Shown in pieces: positions 44,801 through 56,800 of a stretch of DNA of 64,000 bases; the stretch's first letter is position 1; the number at the start of each line of letters is the position of its first letter. Source of the stretch: Hippasteria phrygiana (Eukaryota; Echinodermata; Asteroidea; Valvatida; Goniasteridae); contig JAZGUH010000402.1 in NCBI GenBank assembly GCA_037893225.1, positions 868,001 to 932,000 on the forward strand. Direction: 5' to 3'. The position numbers and the translations under genes were made by a program. The notes under the pieces were generated by a model that saw only the letters and a list, made by a program, of their open reading frames with translations, was not told the origin of the DNA and searched no databases.

Positions 44801-47800
44801 CAAAACCTTACAGTGCCATACAGAGGTCAAGTTAATTTACCATTCATCACCTTACATAGTTCAGTACAGGCAAGTCTTTTGGCAATACAAAACCAGACAG
44901 CTGTCAGGTTTTGTATGGTATACCTGCTGTACACTCAGTGACTCACTGTATGGTTTTGTATAGTGAATAAACTTTCTTATAAATTGCCTTTATAATGAGT
45001 ACTAAAGATCGGCAGGAATTGAACTGGATTTTTTTATTTTTTTTTTTAAATGTATTTCATTTGAGCTGAAAATGGATGTCTTTCGTTAACATGTGATTTT
45101 GAAACTAACACCCATGTAAATCAATTTTTAAAGTGAACAAAGAAAACTGGCAGGAGCGGGATTCGAACCTGCAACCTCCGGAACACCGTACCGGCGCTCT
45201 ACCAAATGAGCTACCTTTAGCTTGCCCTATGTTGGCAGTCTCCCAAATTGTCATAATCTTTGTTCGAGTGGGCGTTGGTCATAAGTCATAAACCCATAAT
45301 GCCGTATAGCCAGGGATCACGCCCAATTTTACGATACAACCTGAGAGCAACATCGTGGGGATCACTCAATGAGGATACGACTTTTGAACACATGTAAATA
45401 GTGCAATATTCAAAGTTTACTCAGAAAGTAATTTTCAAAGATATACTTTTCTGTCAAAACAGGGCTGAATTATGCACAAGTGCTTACCGGTAGTCACAAG
45501 AGTAATAAAACTGCGAGTGTGGCAAATTATGTAACCCACACGGACATTCAAAAGGGGAAAATGTTGTTGTTCCTCTCACCGACTAAACTCATACGTTCAA
45601 CTTAATACTGACCAGCAATTTGGTGTTGAAAGCAAAATTACTCATAACCACTTCTGTAGGAGTGTGGGTGAGGGAAGAGGAAGAGACTAGCGTAACCAAA
45701 ATACAGATTAACCAGCCTTTCCTCCAGAAAACACCAATAAAATGAACACAAAAACAAAACCAAACAGAGCCCTCTTTATAGTAAATTCAAATGTTCACAA
45801 ATATTTGATAATTCGTTTTGAACAAATTCCTCCAGTTGTCCACATTCAGAGCTGCCAACCTTTTAAAACTCATTTCAGTATTCAGAAAGCCAAAAATCAG
45901 TATTTTGCTACGAAAATCCATATTTTTCATGAAATTTAAACATTACCTGAAAGTCAGATTTTGTCTGCGCAGGATAGTCCACATAGGCCTACCACTGTAA
46001 CGGCAATGGTTTAACCAACCCACGCGCTGGATGGACCGTTTCCTTATTTTTTATTTTTTAAAGTAAAGTTGCATCCGTTCAGTTGGGATCGCAATAATGT
46101 TTTATTCAGAACAATGAATGAACATACTGAAATAGCCTTTTAATCAGCAAAACCAATAAACTAAACAAAATAAAATAAATCTGAAACTGACTTGTTTTTG
46201 CCGTCACCATATCACAAACTGCTGGCATAGAGTCACTGTGCTGCGGTACGTTAAAGTATTCCATGCCGTGCATACAACGGGCCGGCGTGCCCGGCCAACG
46301 AGCAGCCCCCCCATGAACGGTGCGTTATACTCTAACACGTTGGCCACACGTGGAATTATCCACACAGCCATTTATCACACACTCAACCACTGGTCCACTT
46401 CTTGTCGCAATTTGTCGAAAGTTTTGATTGAAATAGATGACTATCCTTGTTGATCCAACTGTTTGTTGGTTATCGGCGGGATTTTGTGGACAAATCTTGT
46501 CGATTTTGTGGGCGAATCTTGTCGAGTATAAATCCAAAATCATTTTGCAATTGCATGTACAGTAAGCATGCGTGTCTAGCTACTGGACTTGATACACGGG
46601 CATTCTTCACTACACACAGGCGAAACCAGACTATGAATTCCGGTGTTGCATGATTTAAAGTCCCCCAAACAACGGACTCGCTAGGCACAATACGCACGCT
46701 CAAACGTTTTTTTCCCATATGAGTCCATGCGCATGTACTCCCAGCTGAACATCGACAAGACATATAGGATCTTTGTGTACACCAAGTGATTCAGACACAA
46801 CGACAATAGCACTTAGCAACTTCAAACTCGGCATCGTCCGCGAAGCGCGCTGGCCAAAAAATGTATGTGTGCGGACGAACCTAAAAACGCAGAGTCACAC
46901 AAAAAAAGCATAGCGGGGAAACGAAAAGCGTGGAAAACAGCGAAAATTTCACATGCCCGATTATTTGGGTCGGATTTCACAAAATCCGTATTTTTAAACC
47001 CAAATCCGTACTTCCGTATTTCTCATATGAATTCCCGTATGAAATACAGAAAAACCGTACTGGTTGGCAGCTCTGCACATTTGTGAGAAATCAGTTTCTC
47101 CAAACTTGGTTACCCAAGTTCCAAAAAATAATGTTGGCTTCCTAAAATATTTGTACAGAACAGCACCTGACAACTACAACATTAAACATGGCTCTACTGT
47201 CAGATAATCAATCAGCTTTCCATTACTCGGAGACAATAGGTTGAGAGAGAAAAGGTCAATTACCTCAATGTCAAAGTTGATAGCCTCTGACCCTCCTTCC
47301 TCCAGCATGATGCCAAAGTCAATGTCATTCGCTCCAGTCTCATCTATGTCACCCCAGTCAATCTAAGAGACAAAGAACGGTACAAAGAGTTTAAACCAAT
47401 CATTTCAAGTTGACAAAAGGGGGTTGTAGAACTTCTTTTTCAGCTTTTCCATTAATTGGTATTAGCATTAAATTGAGTAGAATTCTATAAACGGGGCATA
47501 AAACAAATGGCAGAACAAAAATCAAAGTGATGGTAAATTGGATATTTCAAACAAATGCATGTTGCGGATTGAGAGCCCTTTAACCCACTGAATACGGATG
47601 ATGGTTATTTATAGGCGTGTTTTGAAAAAGACCACCTGGCCAGTTGAAGTCTATAACCACATTCTTCTGCATATTCAATCCATTGTTTGCTTGTTTGCAT
47701 TACACTTGCCTACACAAGTGCATATTGGCATACCAGCCCCCCCCCCCCCCCCCCCCCCCCCCAACCCATCAATAAAAGCCAGACCGAAGGGGATTAAGTG

Positions 47801-50800
47801 AAAGCTGCATTACACTGGTTGTCATGACAAACCTCATCTTCTTTCTTCTCTTCGTCATCCTGAAGGAAGGACAGCGTGACCTCCTCCACAGACTCGGGGG
47901 TTTTCCCTGTCCTCCACTGGTAAACCGTAGCGTTACCATTCTGCTGATAGAACCGTAGCATGGGAACCACCTCAAAGTCTGGATGGTTCCCATCATTAAC
48001 AGAGCTGCAAGATTACAAAGATAAACTCTGATGTAATTAACCCCTTGAACCCGGGTGGCACCAGGCCGGGTTATGCAGCCAGGCGCAACGGAAACAAGAG
48101 GTTTGTGCAGCCAAGCATAACGTACACAATACCCCAATAATGGATTGAAAATGCAGAAATTGGCGTATAGATGTCAACCGGCCAGGTGGCAATTTTCAAT
48201 CTGCACGTATTTGTGCCAACCGGTGGCAAGGGGTTAAAATTTTGGCTTGTGAATTCGTTTTACAAAAATCTCCCATGCTAAACCCCATGGGAATTGCATG
48301 GTGAATTGGACACCATGGGAATCCCATGGGAGGTTTTTGTAAGGGAAGTATCCAGTCAGTAAGGGTGAATATAACAAAAAATTCAGCCAACACATTGACA
48401 TAGGTGATCTTACCTGCCTGTGGTGAACTGCACGAATGTGTGGTAGAACTCAACAATGGATGACAGACCCTGGGTCTTCTCTGTGATGACGGCAAATGTC
48501 TCAGGCAGAGATTTCACTTTGTCCAGGAGCTCACTCTTGATTTTTACACCCTAACAAAAAAATAGCAGGGTAAGAGCCAAACAAGTAAGAAGCCAAGCTA
48601 CACATTAATTCAGGCACAAGGCTTTAGGACTGTCCTCAATCCTCCAAAATCAACCAGCCAGTTTTGGAGGATTCTGAGGCTGTACATACAGTGGAACGTC
48701 GTTGTAACGAACACCGCTATACCGAACGTTCGGCTACACGGAACACCATCCTTGGCTCCCAAATTTTGTGTACAAAACTTACCGAACATTGTTGTTGAAA
48801 AAAAAAAGGCAACGGATTTTTAAAAATGTACTGGGTATTTGGGCTGTTTGTAATTCCCAAACGGCCACAGCTTTATGTTGAAGAGTGACAGGCGGCTATT
48901 ATTTCCCCACGGAATAGAAGGGAAAAGCCAACTGTTGCTTTAGAATTCGGTAAGCTTAGAACGTATGAACATGTAATTACATGATTCAATGGCCGGTACA
49001 TGTTCAATTACAATCAAAAGAGGGTGCATTTCAAATACGAAGCAAGAGGGCGCTATTTAAAAGAACGGACGCCATGTTGGCGGACTGGCGGCTGAAAAAC
49101 GCTATACAGAACGATCACTATACTGAACAAAATCTGTGGATCCCACGATGTTCGTTATAGTGGAGTTCCACTGTACTTTGAAATGGTGATTGATTTTGGC
49201 TGATTGAGGTCACTTCCTGATACACTAGTTTCAGTTGATTTTTGAGGATTGAGGTTGAAATAGTGCAGGTTTTTATAGAATTGAGGCTTTTTAAAATTGT
49301 TGTTGATATGGAGGATTACCAATACATGATACCCGATGGTGAATTCATTTGAACCTAAGCAAGAAATTTGCGAGGATTTTGGAGGATTGAGGAAAAAGGC
49401 ATTTTTTTACAGGAAGGCAATCGGAGGAATTTTAATGACTGAGGATGCATCCTAGTCCAAAGCACCTAGGTACATGTAGCTAGGATTAATAAATAGTTGT
49501 ATTTATCGATAGTGAAGATGGCCACTGTGTTAAAGGTAGTGTACACGATTGGTAATCCTCCAATTTTTTTTTACTGAATTATTACAAAATACCTTACTAG
49601 ACTGTAAGTTAATAGTAGTCTCAATCATCCTGTGAAATGATGGCACGAGGTGTGCTGTCGTTGTCAAGAAAAGTGGAAATATATATCGTTTTCCAACGAT
49701 TTCCAGCTCGAAATCGTTGGAAAACTGCCCTGTAGCCGTTTGTCAAGGCGCGCGTGGCCACCCGGACGAGTGGCGCGCCCCGGACATGATGGCGCCATGG
49801 CATATCCGGGGCACGTCACGCACCCATAGCCACGCGCGCCTTGACTAAAGGCTATCATTGAATCCGCCCGACGGTTGAAAACGAGCGCCGTTTTTCTCTC
49901 TTTTTTTCGCCATCCAACAACGCAAAACTTTTAACGATATTTCCTATAAAATACTAACCCCCAAATCCACACATTTCTGAAAATTGCAACAACGACCAAT
50001 CATATACAGTGCCTTTAAAGCACTCCTGCATCCAACTTAATATTGTAAGTTATATTTCATTTTTCCTATTAACTTCATTTTGTAACTTATTATCTACACT
50101 CATATTTTTCTTTTGTTGGTTTATTATTATTTTACTATATTCTGTATTGATCACTCATGGTGTTTTTGTTACTGGAGAGTACAGAATAAATGTTTCTTGA
50201 AACTGAACTGAAAAAAATATGACTTGGCGAAAATGGCCACTTTACCATTTCTACCCTTTCAACATGTTCCTATTTTTATTTCTGGTTTTTACGAATCTAC
50301 AATAAAGACGATTAACGTTTCATGCCACCCCTCACAAAATTGTTTGTACCTTTAAAGGTTCACCAAAAAGAAAAAAAGAAAAAAAAAAAATGTTGCCATG
50401 CCCGGAACTGTGTATAAAAGTTCTGGTGTATGTCAGACAAGAGACAGTCGCGAGCAATGTTCGTACTGCTGGTGATGTAGTTAAAGCCAGAAATGGGCAA
50501 CCTTGTCCCCATGGTAATTGAGCAGTATGCTACCACTAGCCACTCTCTAACCATGTTACTGAATTATTTGCATATCCAAAAATCTTGGATATTGTAATCA
50601 GCTACATCGCCGGCAATGTGTTCTGCGTAGTCTAGTCTGGTACTAAATGACAGTGTGAACTTCCGCGAAGAGGACACTGGGTATCAGACTACAAGAGGCA
50701 AAATGTATGCACTGAGGGTCATCGTTTTAACTTTCCAGGCTGGTGCAGATAAGTTTGCTTAACGCTTAACACTAACCCTCCTCAATCCTCCAAAATCCTC

Positions 50801-53800
50801 TGTGCAGTTTTGGAGGATTTTGGAGGATTGAGGCTGAATGGCGTTTCAGAAAAAAGGAGGATTTGGGAGGATTGAGGCTGGATGGTGTTTCAGAAAAAGG
50901 AGGATTTTGGAGGATTGAGGCCGAATGTGCACCCTTTCAAATGAGTAGGATTTTGGAGGATTGAGGGTACACGGTCATTCGGCCTGAGATGATATTGAAG
51001 GATTGGTTTGGCATAGGTTACTGGAATGGATCTATTTGATTTGTTAATTTTTATTTATATATTTATTTATTTATTTATTTACCAAGGCAAGTACTCAATC
51101 TGTTTGACACAGTACTGTACATTGTACATTTATACACATATCCAGTAGTACTGCATGTGGAAACAGTCCATGTACTGTACACTAGGTCATATACTGTGCA
51201 CGAGCTGTAGGATTTTGGAGGATTGAGGCAATGCGTACCCTTCATTTTAAAGGTAAGCATGGTAAGTATACACAATTTGGGTGATTTTGGAGGATTGAGG
51301 ATGGTTGCCAGCAAAAAGGGCCTAGGGGGTTAGGGTTAATGCATGTGAGTTCAGGTGGGGTTCCTTACCAACGAGACTGAAAGGTCAGATTTTTGATTTT
51401 CTGAGCCGTTTTCTCATCTGCAGTTCATGCGAGAGATTTTCTTTCACTGAATCATAACAGCAGATTATTATGAATAATCAGATTGTTATTGTAGCTTTCC
51501 CAGCCAGGGTCTACTATTGAGAACGTGGATGAAAGTAGACCCTGGGAATGAGGTTGAGAAAAGCACAACCCTTACGGGTTTTTCCTCCTGTCTTGAGACT
51601 CAATAAAAACCAAAAAATATGACTGCATGTATGCACAAAACTTTTAATTTCTTTTGTATTCATCGTTGTTTCAAAATCACTTGTGGTATATTTTTCAAAT
51701 TTTGATTTCTGTAAACCAAAATAATGATAATTTGTTCATGAATATATAACAAGGTCACTGTTTCACATCTACCCCTAAACATGCCTACCTTTATTCCTAG
51801 TTTCTTACAGGCTGCGTGGTATTCTGCCTTAGCTGCTGAGGCACTATCGAGGTAATCCTTCTCTTTTCTCTGGCATTCCTGGAAACAAACACATGATCAA
51901 GATTTATTGCACTTTATTGGTTGCATGGTGTCTTACATACTGTAATTGTATTGGTCTACAATGGTCATGTGTCAACTTTCAAAAATGACCGTTAACCCTA
52001 ACCCCCAGACCCTTATTGCTAGGAACCATCCTCAATCCTCCAAATCCTCCCGACTGCCCTTCCCCAAAAAATGCATTCATCCTCAATCCTCAAAAATCCT
52101 CCAAATTTTTGCATTGATGTTAAAAATGAAAGGTGCCCAGATCCTCAATCATCATTCAACCTCAATCTTCTAAAATCCTCACGTTTCTCATACACCATTC
52201 ATCCTCAATCCTCCAAAATCCTCCTTTTTTTGGAAACACCATTCATCCTCAATCCTCTAAAATCCTCCTCGCTTGAAACACCATTCATCCTCAATCATAC
52301 AAACTCCCCTTTTTCTTGAAATACCATTTATCCTCAATCCTCCAAAATCCTCCAAAACTGCAAGGAGGATTTTGGAGGATTGAGGTGGGTTAGGGTTAAA
52401 CAGTTGCCACATTGTGCATGCTAAAGTTTACACAAATGCAATCTTAATACCACATTATTTGTGTTGCATTACTGTCTTGCGTATCAAACACGTCAAAGAG
52501 ACCTATCCCAATGAAAGCGATTCATTTAATACACATCAAATAAAAGTTAAAAGACTAAAACATGTTTGATTTCCAATACACAGCACAATTACATTAACAC
52601 TAACCCCCTAGGCATTTTAACTAGGAAGTGTCCTCAACCTGTCAAAATCCAACACTGTGCAGTATACCTATGGCACATTCTTTGGACTTAGACAAATTGG
52701 GGCATCATAGCTCCATGTAAAGTAATGGTGGCAAGGCGCTACAGTCCTGAACCCATCAAAATTCAACACAACTTGCTGTTGTAGATTGTAAGGCTTGGGG
52801 TAGTTAGGTTAAACAATTCCAACGGACGAAAACTAAAAGAAAAATTACAAACTTACAACACGGTGACTGAGATTTAAAAAAAGAAATTTAAAACCGTATT
52901 ATTAAAATTGAATAGAAAATCTATGATAACTATAACACTGTATAAAACATATTTGATTAAAAAAAAAACCAAGAAGGTAAAATAATACATCAAGAATTGC
53001 AGTGCTTGAGCTGAAGGTGCATGATGTAACCCAAGATATGCTGCACCAGGTAAAGAATTCCATAGACCTATACAGAACGAGGGAAGAACGTATTGGCATA
53101 GCTTTTCATTCTACATCTAGTTACATGTACAGCTAGAGCATATTGATGGGAACAGGTGGACAACGGATTTTCATGCTCAAACACCTTAACCCTAACCCTG
53201 CTAAAATGCAACAGAATGCACCAATGGTAAAAAAGTTGTTGCATTTAGCAGTCAAGGCATGTCTCTTGGTCTGATGCATTCTTTTGTATTTAGTATTATA
53301 CATGTATAAGCCTTCAGCAACAAGGCTGGTACAGATGAGTTCACTGCACAGTGCAACATTGCATTTGCCAGGGTTCCTATTTCAGCTGTGTTGCATTCTG
53401 TTGCATTTGGCAGGGTGCTCAGAGAATACCTCGTGGGGGTTGGGGTTAACTGGAGGAACCAAGCTGGACAAGCCGGTGGAACATCTACCAAGAAAGTATC
53501 TATAGAACAGACTAAGAGTAGCAACAGATCTCCGGTGAGAGAGTGTAGGGCTGTGCATCCGAACCGGGTACCCGATACCCGACCGTTAATGTCAGGAACT
53601 AGTTTCAGATTATGGAATCGAGTACCCGTAACCGAATTAACATATTACTTTATAATTTCTCAGACACTGAAGAAGAACAATTTGAATGTCATTTGTGGGG
53701 AATTTTCAAAATGAAAACCAGGGCACATGGAAAAACAAAAAGGATTAATGTTTATGACGCTTGCGAAAATGCAATTTACAATGCTTGATGCGCCGATGTG

Positions 53801-56800
53801 GTAGTATTTACGTACCGACCTTTTACGAACAACACAAGCAGCAATTTCCAAGATTTGATTTTTGGGATTGACTTTCTTCAACGGGTACCCGGGTACCCAT
53901 GACTTTTTTCAATCGAGTACCCGATTCCTGTACAACCCGTAAATGCACACCCCCAAGAGAGTGATTGTAAGGATGAGCCCAACTCTTCTCCAACCAAATT
54001 AACAATGTGCTTCTGTGCTCTAATAAAGATAAGTGACAAGCAGAAGCACCAGCCCAGATGTGGGAACGGTAATCTATAAGACGACGCACAGTTGTTTTGT
54101 AAAGGTAAAAGGATAGCAACAAGAGGTACCTAGATACTTCTGAGCTCGATAAAGACAACCAACTTTCATAGAAATACTCTTTGTAATACCTAGGATATAC
54201 TTCTCGCAGCTCAGGTTAGGGGAGATGACAAATCCAACAATTTTAATGGCCTTTTGTCAATTTCTGGACCAAACTATGCGACTTACTGTTTGGATTTGTT
54301 GGAACTTTGCCACCTGTTTCTTGAGTGACGGGATCTCGTAGTTGACGTTGCGTATCAACATCTGGGCAACCTCTGCTAAGTAGACAATATCTTTCTCATA
54401 CAGACGGACAACCTCCTGCCAATCCTATCAGGGAAAGATCGAAAGGGTACTAGTCATTTTGCTTTAACCCTAACCCTGCCAGATGCAGCACAGTGCATCT
54501 GTGCTGACAAGCTCCACTTTGCTGCACTCTGCACACAAGTCAATTTGATGCGTCTGGCAGGGTTCTAGCCAAAATGCCCTGACGGGTTAGGATTAATTTC
54601 AAGTGGTTTGGAGCAACTATTTCTCTCTGAACCAGGAAATATGAAACAGTTTTGTTAGTGTCAAAATGTCTCAAACGTAAGCCTAATGTTCATGTTTCAG
54701 ACATTTAATTAATGTCTGAAATCTAAGCAGGGATTTTGCTTCAGGCATGTAAAATGCCTGAAGCACTTCATTTATTTTAAAATGTTCATCCAACAGTCAG
54801 TTACTGCATTCTTGACAAGAACCCAAGATAGTTTCTTTAATGGTATGGTACCTTCATTCGCTGTGATGAGTAGTAACCAAATATGTTCTTGGAGCCAGAC
54901 TCTGACACCTTGAGAAGTTCAACGATTCTCACACAGTGGAAGTAATTAATATCTGAAACATGGAATAACAATAAAAAATAAAGTGTAAACAAGATAAGTG
55001 GCATTAGGTTTCGGGTGTAAATAGGGCCGAGTTAAATCGAATATTCAAATATTTGAACTTCCATTTGAACGAATATTCGAATATTCAGTTGTCTGGATGG
55101 CCTTTTTTGGGGTAAACAAAGAATGTACATAATACAGAGGCAGACTAATTAATGCACGAAACTGCTCGTTATCATCATTATAACAGATTCTCAAAAAATG
55201 TGAGTTGCGATTGGTAGATCTGCGTGATTACAGGATGTTCCAATCTATCGTCTGCGCAAGCATCGGTCGATCACGCAGGGCAGAGTTTGCCCCAACTACC
55301 AACCGCGCAGGGAACTTGCGTGATCGGCCGATCACGCAAATCCGGTTCCTGCTGATTGTGCAAGTTCTGCCCCGAGTGACCGGTCGAGATTGCCTGGCAA
55401 AACTGCCTTGCCTGATGCAAGTCAACTCATGACAGAAATGCTGCAAGTATGATCAAAGCCAAACTCGCAAAGTTACTTGACTAAGATGACTAAGATGACT
55501 AAGATGACTAAGATGACTAATAAGATCCAACCCCTGGGTTTGCGGACTCTTTAAGTAATTTATTGGAGAGACTCACATGTTCCTGCCAAGAGCCACTTGA
55601 TCTCGTCCACCTCCGGCATATCTTGAATGGCTAGGTTGATCTTCTCCCTGATCACTAACGCTGCCTCCTGCCATTTCAAGTTGACGTGTCTCCGGTCAAT
55701 CAGCCAGTCTGCACGGAAACAAGGCAAAAATAACCTGACAAGATTTCCAACATTTCAAAATTCAATCACGTGTGGCCTGATTTCAATCCCGGTGCAAAAA
55801 GTTGTTGAAAAACACTTTAGGTAGGTTTTTGGTAGCCCAAGGTCAAACAATTTACATGTTTCAGAACCTCCTCTTTGCTAGGTCGATTGAGAGTGTTGTT
55901 ACAACATGAGACAGTGATTTAACTTGAGTCAGACCGAGTCAAAATTTATTATGATCCAACTTGAACTTGAACTAAGTCACCACCGGGAAATGACTTGACA
56001 AAAAAGAAGCCGTGTCCGTGCTTTTCGGGCACGGCACCCAGAAAAACAAAGCTGAATTGCAAATTTGTTAGCATTAAAAAAATTATGAGCATTCCAATGA
56101 GACATTCCATAGTCATGTAAACGGGTGCAATCGTGGACCTCCCATTGTTCCTCTTTTTTCGAAAGACCTCCCATTGGTTTTGTACACGATTTTCAATTGT
56201 GGACGTTCCGTCAAACGTGGACCCCTTTGTCTACGCCCGAATTCTTTTGTCTTAGGTCCACGATTGCTGGCATACACAAACGCGTATCCACCGTCGAACG
56301 TGGACGTCCTATTGTTCCCTCTTTTGTTTGTACTCTCAGAAGACTCCCCTAGGTTTTGTACACGATCTCAATCGCGGACGTATGCTGGGAATCGCGGATG
56401 ATATTGTTCTCTTTTGTTCTCTGGCATTTTTCGTCCACGGTTTGAGTACCCCAACACGCCCATTTACAAGTGTGTAAATACCGACAATCGCGGACCTCCT
56501 ATTGTCCCTCTTTTTATTTGTACTTTTTCGGAAGGCCTCTCATATGTTTTGTACACGATTTTCAATCGTGGACGTTCGGTCAAACGTGGACCCTTTGTCT
56601 ACGCTCTAAGCCTTTTGTCCCTAGTCCACGATTTCTGGTATTTACACACTCACCCACACACAAAAAACGGCCTCTGTTAAGTAACAGATGCAGTAACAGA
56701 AGTTTCAGATAATTTATAAATATGTATTTATAGGGCAATTTTTCACATAAGAGTGCAAAGTGTAGTACGTGTAGGTAGTTGATCTCGATTTTCAGGGGTT

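Noticed and set aside
51992..52399. Interstitial telomere repeats
   Set aside because: Only one or two CCCTAA units occur, always next to TTAA and always paired with an inverted copy, so they are transposon ends.
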